Origin: Bacillota bacterium
Lineage (GTDB): Bacteria; Bacillota; Clostridia; Christensenellales; Aristaeellaceae
Direction of reading: 5' to 3'
DNA: 7,092 nt
NCBI GenBank assembly: GCA_023392395.1
Contig: JAEVZE010000330.1
Span: forward strand, 1-7,092
The position numbers and the translations under genes were made by a program. Of the stretch, positions 1 through 5,789 are shown in pieces (position 1 is the first letter of the stretch; each line of letters begins with the position of its first letter). The notes under the pieces were generated by a model that was not told the origin of the DNA, searched no databases, and was given only the letters and a program-made list of their open reading frames with translations.

Positions 1-1392
1 CTGTGTCAGTTCGTGATCGGCGAGATGCGCGCTGGGCGGCTCAAGGAGGGCGAAAAGCTTCCTTCCAAGCGCACGCTGTGCGAGCACCTGCGCATCAGCC
101 GCTCTACGGTGGAAGCCGCCTATGAGATTCTCTCGGCGGAGGGCTACGTGGAGGCCCGGCCCCGCAGCGGCTATTATGTGCGCGCGGCGCTGGCACTGGA
201 ATCCGTCCCGGGGCGCCCGAAAGGCCCAAAGCCCGCCGGGAAAGCGCGGGGGCAGGCTGTAGTGTCACCCAAACCTTCCGCAATCACGCAAGGCCCTGAA
301 TCGGCGCCGCCGCGCTATGATTTCTCCACCGGCGATGTGGACACCTCCGCCTTTCCCTACGCCTCCTGGGCCAGGATCAACCGGGAGGTGGTGCAGACGA
401 TGCCTCAGCTCCTGGCGCTGGGCGACGTGCAGGGCGACCCAGAGCTTCGCATCGTGCTCTGCGACTTTTTGCGCCAATACCGGGGCGTCGCCTGCGGACC
501 GGAGCAGATCGTGCTGGGCGCGGGCGGCGAATACCTGCTGGACGTGCTGCTCAGAATCGTGGATGCCCGCGCGTCCTTCGCGCTGGAGGATCCGGGCTAC
601 GGCGGCATCTATCGCGCGGTCAAGGACGCGGGCCGCGCGTTTCACGCCATTCCGCTGGACGCCCAGGGACTGAACGCGGCAAAGCTCATGGATTCCGGCG
701 CGCAGATCGCCTTCGTCACACCATCACACCAGTTCCCCACCGGCGTCACCATGCCCGCTGGGCGGCGCGCGCAGCTGATTCGCTGGGCGCAGGGCGCGCA
801 GGGCCGGTACATCATCGAGGACGACTACGACAGCGAATTCCGCCACACCTCCCGACCCATCCCTGCCATGCAGGGCGTGGACGGGAGCAGGGTCGTCTAC
901 CTGGGCACCTTCAGCCGGACGATCGCGCCGTCCATCCGCGCTTCCTACATGGTGCTGCCGGAACCGCTGCTGGCCACATACCGGGCGCGCTTCGGAAGGT
1001 CTGCCTGCACGCTGTCCCGTTTTGAGCAACAGACGCTGCGCCTGTTCCTTCAGCGGGGGCTGTACGCCCGGCACCTGCGCAGGGTGGGCGGCCTCTATCG
1101 CAAGCGGCGGAACCTTTTGATCGAGCTGTTCTCTCCCTATCCCCAGGTGCGCCTTTCGGGCGACGACGCGGGGCTGCACTTTCTGATGGCGGTGAATTCG
1201 CTCCCCGAAAGGGCGTTGGTCACCCGCGCGGCGGCGGCGGGCGTCAAGGTGAGGGGGCTCAGCGAATACGCCTACGGGGCGCGGGTTTCCCCGTCCACTC
1301 TGGTTATCGGCTACGCGGGACTGGGAGAAGAGGACATTCGCCAGGCGGCGGCGCTGCTCGTCGGGGCGTGGGACCTTGAACCCCATCGTTGA
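1..1392 (+). CDS. MocR/PdxR-type regulator: GntR DNA-binding domain fused to a class I aminotransferase-like domain (5' end outside window)
   Basis: The reading frame is open from base 1 and already reads LCQFVIGEMRAGRLKEGEKLPS, the first helix of a GntR winged helix, so the true start lies upstream and the GTG at 13 is not credible. About 463 residues are visible; the family usually has 450-500. The winged helix ends near residue 55 (EGYVEARPRSGYYV), followed by a proline/alanine-rich linker and an aminotransferase fold I domain. Landmarks are GDVQGDPELR, TPSHQFPTGVTMP and IEDDYDSEFR, which carries the Asp that contacts the PLP pyridine nitrogen. Family members bind DNA and sense PLP or an amino compound. 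Here the motif that normally carries the Schiff-base lysine (GTFSK) reads GTFSRTIAP, with Arg (CGG, 916-918). Covalent PLP binding is therefore doubtful, although the fold looks intact. The target is unknown; none of the neighbours is a vitamin B6 gene. Confidence 0.9.
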   Translation: MCQFVIGEMRAGRLKEGEKLPSKRTLCEHLRISRSTVEAAYEILSAEGYVEARPRSGYYVRAALALESVPGRPKGPKPAGKARGQAVVSPKPSAITQGPESAPPRYDFSTGDVDTSAFPYASWARINREVVQTMPQLLALGDVQGDPELRIVLCDFLRQYRGVACGPEQIVLGAGGEYLLDVLLRIVDARASFALEDPGYGGIYRAVKDAGRAFHAIPLDAQGLNAAKLMDSGAQIAFVTPSHQFPTGVTMPAGRRAQLIRWAQGAQGRYIIEDDYDSEFRHTSRPIPAMQGVDGSRVVYLGTFSRTIAPSIRASYMVLPEPLLATYRARFGRSACTLSRFEQQTLRLFLQRGLYARHLRRVGGLYRKRRNLLIELFSPYPQVRLSGDDAGLHFLMAVNSLPERALVTRAAAAGVKVRGLSEYAYGARVSPSTLVIGYAGLGEEDIRQAAALLVGAWDLEPHR

Positions 1393-1410
1393 CGAGTCCA
1401 ACGTTTTTTT
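1387..1410 (+). terminator. Possible weak Rho-independent terminator of the MocR gene
   Basis: A 5-bp stem (CGTTG 1387-1391 with CAACG 1399-1403) and a 7-base loop are followed directly by seven T (1404-1410). The hairpin includes the MocR stop codon. The stem is short, so termination may be partial. It overlaps the promoter of the next gene. Confidence 0.4.
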
Positions 1411-1418
1411 GATATACT
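1389..1418 (+). promoter_or_regulatory. Sigma-A promoter of the DUF1638 gene
   Basis: The -35 is TTGACG (1389-1394) and the -10 is TATACT (1413-1418), with an 18-bp spacer. The -35 overlaps the MocR stop codon TGA (1390-1392). The start codon of the next gene is 40 bases past the -10. Confidence 0.7.
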
Positions 1419-1458
1419 GCACACACTCGGCCTTAACGCCGGTTCAGGAGGAACAGCC

Positions 1459-2205
1459 ATGCGCATTCACATCATCGCCTGCCGGGTGCTCAGCCGGGAG
1501 ATCAACTATTTCGCGGCGCTCAGCCCGCACACCGTGGACGTGACCTGGCTCCCGCAGGGGCTGCACGATACACCCGACGCGCTGCGCCGCATGCTGGCGG
1601 AAGCCATCGACTCCATCTACGACCAGGTGGAGAAGAACCTGCTCAAGCACAAGCCTGACGTGATCGCGCTAGGCTACGGGCTGTGCTCCAACGGCGTGGT
1701 AGGCCTGACCGCCTGTGACATCCCGCTGGTCATCCCCCGGACCGACGACTGCATCGCGCTGTTTCTAGGCTCCCAGAAGCGCTACCTGCAACTTTTTGAG
1801 CGGATGAACGGCACCTACTGGCTCAACAACGGCTGGATCGAAGCCAGCGGCACCGTGGTGCAGCAGCGGGAGACCGTTGAGCAGCGCTGGCAGAAGTACG
1901 CCGAAAAGTATGGCGAGGACAACGCCGATTACCTGATCGAGCAGGAGGGCGCTTGGGTCAGCCATTACAACACCTGCGCGTTCATCCATTCCGACGTGTA
2001 TCAATCCCCCCAGTTTCTGGAAACCGCCATGCGCGTCGCCCAGGAAAACGACTGGAACTTTGAAGAAATTCAAGGCGATATGCGCATGATCAAGGCGCTG
2101 TGCAATGGCGATTGGGACGATCAAGAATTTCTGATCGTCCAGCCCAGCGAGCGCGTCGCCGCCGATTACACTGGTAAAAAAATCCGTTCTGAGGCAATTG
2201 TGTAA
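1459..2205 (+). CDS. DUF1638 domain protein, cysteine-containing, function unknown
   Basis: 248 residues, full length for the family. The start ATG has AGGAGG at 1446-1451 with a 7-base spacer. The sequence carries the family signature throughout: IIACRVLSRE near the N-terminus, LPQGLHD (31-37), LGYGLCSNGVVGL (71-83), IPRTDDCIALFLGS (92-105), then GTYW and GWIE (about 118-128). Cysteines at 8, 76, 86, 98, 173 and 215 mostly sit in the conserved blocks, which would suit a metal or cofactor site; that is inference. No signal peptide or membrane segment is seen, so it is probably cytoplasmic. DUF1638 proteins occur in anaerobic bacteria and methanogenic archaea. I recall members near corrinoid methyltransferase genes, but no such gene is present here. 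It has its own promoter, with no clear terminator before the next gene. The family call is firm; the function is not known. Confidence 0.85.
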   Translation: MRIHIIACRVLSREINYFAALSPHTVDVTWLPQGLHDTPDALRRMLAEAIDSIYDQVEKNLLKHKPDVIALGYGLCSNGVVGLTACDIPLVIPRTDDCIALFLGSQKRYLQLFERMNGTYWLNNGWIEASGTVVQQRETVEQRWQKYAEKYGEDNADYLIEQEGAWVSHYNTCAFIHSDVYQSPQFLETAMRVAQENDWNFEEIQGDMRMIKALCNGDWDDQEFLIVQPSERVAADYTGKKIRSEAIV

Positions 2206-2251
2206 CTTTTCTAAGGATTCACGAATACCGCGCCTCTCCATAACATGCGGA

Positions 2252-2260
2252 TGGTATAGT
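2252..2260 (+). promoter_or_regulatory. Extended -10 promoter of the L,D-transpeptidase gene, inside a palindrome
   Basis: TGG TATAGT forms an extended -10 at 2252-2260, about 31 bases before the start codon. No good -35 lies 17 bp upstream (GCCTCT), as is common with extended -10 promoters. The -10 sits within a perfect odd palindrome, GGTATA-G-TATACC (2253-2265), which could be an operator. Confidence 0.55.
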
Positions 2261-2291
2261 ATACCCATTCGCATTCTTGGGAGGACTCATA

Positions 2292-3689
2292 ATGAAACGC
2301 CTTGTCGCTTTTCTGATCGCTCTGATAATGATCGCCGCCTGGATGCCAGCCTTCGCCGAGGAGGATGGTACCATCCGACAGGGAGACGAGGGGGATCAGG
2401 TCACAAAGCTGCAGGAGCGCCTCATCCGACTGGGTTTTCTCACCGGTGAGGCGGACGGCCAATATGGCAAGAAGACCGCTGCCGCCGTGCTGTCTTTCCA
2501 TAAATTGCTGCTCGAACGTGCGGGCGGCAACCCCTCCAAGGCAACTGGTCGCTCCATTAGCGCGGAGGACCTGGATGTCTTGTACGTCGACCCCTTCAGC
2601 TTCTATATCTCCGACCTCTCCATCGGCGCCGAGGGTAGCGAGGTTGAGCGACTTCAAAGAGCGCTGATCCGCCTGAACTATCTGGATGGCAAGGCCGATG
2701 GCATCTTCGCCGAGTACACGCAGGAAGCCGTCAAATACTTCCAGCAGCTCAACAACCTGCCGGCAACAGGCGTCGCGGACAAGAAGACGCAGGATCTTGC
2801 CGCCACAGTTACCGTAGCCGCCGAACACCCGGCCTACCGGGAAATCAAAAAGGGCGTCAAGGGAAAACTGGTGCGCGCGCTCCAGAAACGGTTGGTCGAG
2901 CTGGGCCTCATGGAGGGTCCGGGCGACGGTATGTACGGCAGCGACACGGCGGCCGCAATCGAGCGCTTTCAGGAGTACCTGAAGGAGCATGAAGATTCCT
3001 TCGTGATCGAGGACACAAACGTCGCCACGATCGAACTTCAGAAAAAGTTGTACGAAGACCTCCCGGTCTATCTTTCGGACCTCACAGTGGGCTCTGATGG
3101 CGCCAGCGAAGTGCGCCGGGTGCAGCGCCGCCTGAACGCGCTGGGTTACATTGGCCGCAGAACCATCGACGGCCAGTACGGCTCCGGCACGAAGGACGCC
3201 ATCACCCTCTTCCAGACCAACAACTCTCTGCCCGCCACCGGGGACGCAGACGAGGCCACCCAGAGCCTGCTGTTTTCCAAGGACCCGGTCGGCATGCTGA
3301 CCGACTACCGCCTGAACGTCAGCCTGGAAGACCAGCGCGTCTACGTTTACAAGCTGGGCGCTGACAAGAAGTATGAACTGATCAATACCTTCCTGTGCTC
3401 CACCGGCCTCTACGGCCCGACGCCCACGGGCGTCTTCACCACCACCGGCCCGGCCCGGCGCTGGCACTACTTCAAGGAATTCTTTATCTGGGCGCAGTAC
3501 GCCTACTCGATCGAGGGCGACATCCTGTTCCACTCGGTGCTCTTCAAAAACCGTGGCGGATCGCCGACGTGGGGCTCGCTCAACGCCCTGGGCCACAAGG
3601 CCTCCCACGGTTGCGTGCGGCTCAGCGTCGAGAACGCCAAATGGGTTTACGAGAATTGCGCGAGGGGTACGGTCGTCACCGTCTACTGA
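2292..3689 (+). CDS. Secreted L,D-transpeptidase (YkuD) with four peptidoglycan-binding repeats
   Basis: 465 residues. The start at 2292 is chosen because GGAGG (2280-2284) stands 7 bases upstream and translation begins with a classic signal peptide (MKR, hydrophobic core, AFA/EE cleavage after residue 22). An in-frame TTG at 2277 lacks these. Four PG_binding_1-like repeats follow at about 28-72, 109-170, 185-230 and 264-328, each with the (D)G-x-(Y/F)-x-x-x-T-x-x-A(V/I) pattern. The C-terminal YkuD domain (about 340-465) has His414 and the catalytic motif SHGCVRL, with Cys441 as nucleophile and His439 beside it. Such enzymes act outside the membrane, making 3-3 cross-links in peptidoglycan or attaching proteins to it; the repeats hold the enzyme on the wall. 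Repeats 1-2 and 3-4 look like two copies of one module of roughly 155 residues. A strong terminator follows, so this is probably a single-gene unit. Confidence 0.93.
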   Translation: MKRLVAFLIALIMIAAWMPAFAEEDGTIRQGDEGDQVTKLQERLIRLGFLTGEADGQYGKKTAAAVLSFHKLLLERAGGNPSKATGRSISAEDLDVLYVDPFSFYISDLSIGAEGSEVERLQRALIRLNYLDGKADGIFAEYTQEAVKYFQQLNNLPATGVADKKTQDLAATVTVAAEHPAYREIKKGVKGKLVRALQKRLVELGLMEGPGDGMYGSDTAAAIERFQEYLKEHEDSFVIEDTNVATIELQKKLYEDLPVYLSDLTVGSDGASEVRRVQRRLNALGYIGRRTIDGQYGSGTKDAITLFQTNNSLPATGDADEATQSLLFSKDPVGMLTDYRLNVSLEDQRVYVYKLGADKKYELINTFLCSTGLYGPTPTGVFTTTGPARRWHYFKEFFIWAQYAYSIEGDILFHSVLFKNRGGSPTWGSLNALGHKASHGCVRLSVENAKWVYENCARGTVVTVY

Positions 3690-3743
3690 TCCGAAGCGCA
3701 GGTCGCCGGGAACGAAGTCCGACGGGGATTTATCCACAGTGTG

Positions 3744-3778
3744 AAGCGCCGGTCCCACAGCGGGAACCGGCGCTTTTT
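3744..3778 (+). terminator. Rho-independent terminator of the L,D-transpeptidase gene
   Basis: AGCGCCGGTCCC (3745-3756) pairs with GGGAACCGGCGCT (3762-3774), with one bulged A and a 5-base loop, followed by a T run ending at 3778. It lies between convergent genes. On the - strand the stem is followed by only two T, so it works mainly for the + strand gene and only weakly, if at all, for the hydrolase. Confidence 0.85.
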
Positions 3779-3793
3779 CGACGGAAAATGTCA

Positions 3794-4324
3794 CTATCCC
3801 AGCTTTGCCAGCGCTTCGTCCAACGGCAGCACGTCGGCGAACCGGCCGTCCCAGATCGACTTTTCGTAGAAGGCGACCAGCTTGTCCCCGGTCGCCAGGC
3901 GGTTGTCGTAGGTGGTCGAGCCGCCCTCGGGCATGAAGACTTTGTAGTCCCGGTCGAAGGCACTCTTGATGGTGGCGTCAATGCAGTACTCGGTCTGCAT
4001 GCCGCAAATCATCAGCGTCTTGATGCCCTTGCCGCGCAGGTACTCGTCCAGAGCGGTGTTTTTGAACGCGCTGGAGTAGCGCTTGTCAAAGATCCTCTCC
4101 CCTTCGGCGGGCGCGACGGCGGGATGCACCTGCCAGGCGGGGCTGCCCAGGAAAAGCCCTTCCTGATCGTCCTCGTTGTGCCGAACGTAGATCACCTCAA
4201 TACCGCTTGAACGGGCGCGGCCGATCAGCTTGCGGATCTCCTCCAGCAGTTCGTTTTCGCGATAGGGGTGGTCATCGATCAACCCCTGCTGCACATCCAC
4301 GACCAATAGCACGATGTCTTTCAT
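3794..4324 (-). CDS. Isochorismatase-family cysteine hydrolase
   Basis: 176 residues, usual length for the small isochorismatase-like hydrolases. The start ATG has GGAGGG (complement of 4332-4337) 7 bases upstream. The catalytic triad is visible: Asp10 in LLVVDVQQG, Lys81 in FDKRYSSAF, and nucleophile Cys114 in CGMQTEYCID. The non-proline cis-peptide region before the Cys also fits. The family splits isochorismate, nicotinamide, N-carbamoyl compounds and other amides. The sequence does not decide the substrate, and no siderophore or NAD gene is nearby. It is cytoplasmic, with no signal peptide. It has its own promoter, so it is probably independent of the genes upstream on the same strand. 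Confidence 0.9.
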   Translation of the reverse strand: MKDIVLLVVDVQQGLIDDHPYRENELLEEIRKLIGRARSSGIEVIYVRHNEDDQEGLFLGSPAWQVHPAVAPAEGERIFDKRYSSAFKNTALDEYLRGKGIKTLMICGMQTEYCIDATIKSAFDRDYKVFMPEGGSTTYDNRLATGDKLVAFYEKSIWDGRFADVLPLDEALAKLG

Positions 4325-4356
4325 GCTCTATCCCTCCATGCATGCATTTTCTTGCG

Positions 4357-4390
4357 CACAGTATACCACAAATCCCGCGGAGCGAAAACA
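4357..4390 (-). promoter_or_regulatory. Extended -10 promoter of the hydrolase gene
   Basis: Read on the - strand, TGG TATACT (complement of 4360-4368, -10 at 4365-4360) is a good extended -10, about 35 bases before the start codon. The -35 position 17 bp upstream reads TTTTCG (4388-4383), a weak match. It lies outside the repeat element, between the element and the gene. Confidence 0.65.
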
Positions 4391-4396
4391 TTCCGC

Positions 4397-4407
4397 GCCC
4401 CGTCAGC
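4397..4407. repeat. Left copy of 11-bp direct repeat (target-site duplication)
   Basis: GCCCCGTCAGC here is identical to 4651-4661. The two copies exactly bracket the inverted-repeat element, as expected for a target-site duplication. Confidence 0.8.
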
Positions 4408-4478
4408 AGGGCTTACGCATGCGTTACGGATGTGTGAACCCCTGGGAGGCATGGAGAGCCTGAGCCCTCCATGTTGAT

Positions 4479-4507
4479 CCAAAGTACTGGCTTTGCCGGT
4501 GCTTTGG
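4479..4507 (+). repeat. Two-tier hairpin inside the element
   Basis: CCAAAG (4479-4484) pairs with CTTTGG (4502-4507), and ACTGGC (4486-4491) with GCCGGT (4495-4500) around a TTT loop. One pair is U-G in + strand RNA but would be A-C on the - strand, so the + strand RNA folds better. Confidence 0.6.
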
Positions 4508-4560
4508 TATTCCCCCAAAGGCGCGCTTGCCCACCCGAAGGGGAATCATTTCCACCAGTC

Positions 4561-4598
4561 GGTTCCGCCCGAAAATTTCCAGAGAAATTTTAGGAACC
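4561..4598. repeat. Two-tier hairpin inside the element
   Basis: GGTTCC (4561-4566) pairs with GGAACC (4593-4598). Inside it AAAATTTC (4572-4579) pairs with GAAATTTT (4584-4591) around a CAGA loop. No T run follows, so it is not a terminator. Confidence 0.6.
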
Positions 4599-4614
4599 CG
4601 GCCCAATTCCCTTT

Positions 4615-4647
4615 GCTTACGCATGAATTCTTAATTCATGCGTAAGC
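4615..4647. repeat. Perfect 15-bp inverted repeat at the right end of the element
   Basis: GCTTACGCATGAATT (4615-4629) and its exact reverse complement (4633-4647) are separated by CTT. The outer arm is part of the right terminus. The inner arm repeats the first 11 bases of the left terminus (4411-4421) in direct orientation. Confidence 0.85.
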
Positions 4648-4650
4648 ACT

Positions 4651-4661
4651 GCCCCGTCAGC
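4651..4661. repeat. Right copy of 11-bp direct repeat (target-site duplication)
   Basis: GCCCCGTCAGC, identical to 4397-4407. This copy contains the stop codon (complement of 4657-4659) and the last sense base pair of the QueG-like gene, so insertion at this point left the reading frame unchanged. Confidence 0.8.
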
Positions 4662-5349
4662 CCTCGGCGAGGCGAAGATATCGCCGCGTGTAGGGGCAGA
4701 CCTCGATGCACTTGCCGCACAGCGTGACCTCCTTGCCAAAGCGCTCAAAGGACAGCTTCCTGGCGGTTTCGCGGCACTCGCTGGCGTTCATCAGTCGCTC
4801 CCGCTCCATCCCGGCGCTCCACTTTTCGCCCGTCACCGCGCTCGCCGGGCAGTGCCGGACGCACTCCGCGCAATCCCCACAGCTGGATTCGTCCACCGGC
4901 CGGGCGCAATCAAGCGGCGCATCGGTGAGTAGCGCCGAAAGGCGCACCGCCGAACCGTACTCCTGCGTCACCAGCATCGCGCACCGGCCAATCCAGCCCA
5001 GCCCGGCGCGGATTGCCACCGTTTTATGCGGCAGGAGCGTCCGGGTGTTGTCCAGCCTGACGACGGCTTTCGTGGTGTGGGCGGCGGCCTGATACTGCAG
5101 GTTCGTCAGAAACTCCGCGCCTGCCGTCACGATCCGGTCGAGGCGGGCGTTGATGTCGTGGTACGCGTCGTGATACGCAAGGCTCGGGCCGTCCGAGATC
5201 GATCGGACGATCTGGGGCGGCAGTTTGACCCCCACGGCGATGCCAAGGGGCAGCTCCGCTCCCGGCACGCCGCGCATATCCGCAAAGCCCACCAGGTCCG
5301 CGCCGCTCTCCCTGAGCAGCGCCTCCAATTCCCGATTCAGGTCGCTCAT
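4657..5349 (-). CDS. Short QueG-like protein with two [4Fe-4S] clusters
   Basis: 230 residues. The start MSDLNRE at 5349 is chosen because GGAGG (complement of 5356-5360) lies 6 bases upstream; longer in-frame starts lack a site and overlap the upstream gene. The N-terminal half resembles the epoxyqueuosine reductase group: GADLVGFAD (16-24) and HKTVAIRAGLGWIGR (108-122). The C-terminal part has CGDCAECVRHCP (Cys157, 160, 163, 167), then Cys192 and CGKCIEVCP (Cys211, 214, 218), giving ligands for two [4Fe-4S] clusters. True QueG proteins are longer and bind cobalamin to finish queuosine in tRNA. This one lacks the C-terminal HEAT-like part, and no other queuosine gene is nearby. A redox or electron-transfer enzyme is therefore the safe call. 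Its start overlaps the zinc-ribbon gene stop as ATGA, so the two are translationally coupled. The inserted element begins just past the stop. Confidence 0.85.
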   Translation of the reverse strand: MSDLNRELEALLRESGADLVGFADMRGVPGAELPLGIAVGVKLPPQIVRSISDGPSLAYHDAYHDINARLDRIVTAGAEFLTNLQYQAAAHTTKAVVRLDNTRTLLPHKTVAIRAGLGWIGRCAMLVTQEYGSAVRLSALLTDAPLDCARPVDESSCGDCAECVRHCPASAVTGEKWSAGMERERLMNASECRETARKLSFERFGKEVTLCGKCIEVCPYTRRYLRLAEG

Positions 5350-5726
5350 CTTGCACCTCCCTCTGGGTTCGCGGTTTCTCCGTCGCACAGCTCCAGCGGC
5401 ACGCCCGGTGCGTCGAACCAAGCAAATACCTTCTTACAACTGGGACAGTACCAACCAGGCACCTCCTTGGGGCATTCCTCATCATGAAGGTATTCGGGGT
5501 CACCCAAAAGGCACACCTTGACTGCTTTTTGCTTACCTAACAACCTGAGCGGGCGTTCGCATGGTATTTTTTCGTTCGCTTCCCACCACAGGCTGCCCGC
5601 AACTGCCCCAAGGCAGAAGTGCGAATACTCTAGCGATTTTCCCATCGCATACAGTTTGCCCTCGCAGAACTCCGCGCCACAGACGGGACAATGCCGCACA
5701 TTTGGCTCCACGCGCGCTTCCCCCAT
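5346..5726 (-). CDS. Small zinc-ribbon protein (resembles DUF6487), start uncertain
   Basis: 126 residues from ATG 5726. Two CxxC knuckles, CPVCGAEF (Cys13, 16) and YCPSCKKVF (Cys94, 97), suggest one zinc ribbon closed by distant halves. Between them are GSLWWEANEK and further cysteines (21, 38, 56, 72, 85). The pattern resembles the small DUF6487-type proteins, whose function is not established. The frame stays open to 5804, but those upstream codons cover a strong promoter (-10 at 5757-5752), so translation must begin after about 5745. ATG 5726 has GGAGG only one base away, which is too close. GTG 5711 with GGGGG (5724-5720) eight bases ahead is an alternative start that keeps both knuckles. 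The stop overlaps the next start as ATGA, so this protein and the QueG-like protein are made together and may work together. Confidence 0.75.
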   Translation of the reverse strand: MGEARVEPNVRHCPVCGAEFCEGKLYAMGKSLEYSHFCLGAVAGSLWWEANEKIPCERPLRLLGKQKAVKVCLLGDPEYLHDEECPKEVPGWYCPSCKKVFAWFDAPGVPLELCDGETANPEGGAR

Positions 5727-5751
5727 TCCTCCGGTCTCACCGGACAAGGAC

Positions 5752-5780
5752 ATTATACCAATGCCTGGAACTGCGCACAA
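5752..5780 (-). promoter_or_regulatory. Strong promoter of the zinc-ribbon/QueG-like operon
   Basis: On the - strand the -35 is TTGTGC (5780-5775), spaced 17 bp from the consensus -10 TATAAT (5757-5752), with an extended TGG just before it. Transcription would start near 5745. Immediately downstream TCCGGT-GAG-ACCGGA (5744-5730) forms a small hairpin that covers part of the ribosome binding site. Confidence 0.75.
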
Positions 5781-5789
5781 TGCCTCTTT

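Larger units (their letters stand above)
4408..4650. mobile_element. Non-autonomous insertion element (MITE-like), 243 bp, with inverted termini and hairpin array
   Basis: The left end reads AGGGCTTACGCATG (4408-4421). The right end, read inward on the other strand, is AGTGCTTACGCATG (4650-4637). These are 14-bp inverted termini with one mismatch. An 11-bp perfect direct repeat flanks both ends. No credible transposase gene fits inside; the short open frames look accidental. The interior is a chain of hairpins: 4450-4473 (7-bp stem), 4479-4507 (6 bp plus 6 bp), 4509-4546 (7 bp), 4561-4598 (6 bp plus 8 bp) and 4615-4647 (15 bp). A duplication of 11 bp falls in the size range reported for IS4-group transposases, but the parent element is a guess. 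It sits 6 bases past the stop codon of the QueG-like gene, so it forms that gene's 3' untranslated region. An alternative is a structured RNA gene, but the flanking duplication favours insertion. Confidence 0.75.

Noticed and set aside
2211..3794. 527-codon open frame on the - strand opposite the L,D-transpeptidase gene
   Set aside because: Its product has no recognisable domain, while the + strand frame has a signal peptide, binding repeats and the catalytic motif. Long antisense frames are common in GC-rich genes.
4424..4624. 66-codon - strand frame inside the inserted element
   Set aside because: It spans several hairpins and has no recognisable motif or good ribosome binding site. It could be a remnant, but I cannot support that.
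4561..4647. Hairpins at the element's right end as terminators
   Set aside because: No T run follows either stem on either strand.
5350..5421. Upstream extension of the QueG-like protein to a start at 5421
   Set aside because: The added residues are Arg-rich and overlap the zinc-ribbon gene. ATG 5349 has a well-placed ribosome binding site and the coupled ATGA overlap.
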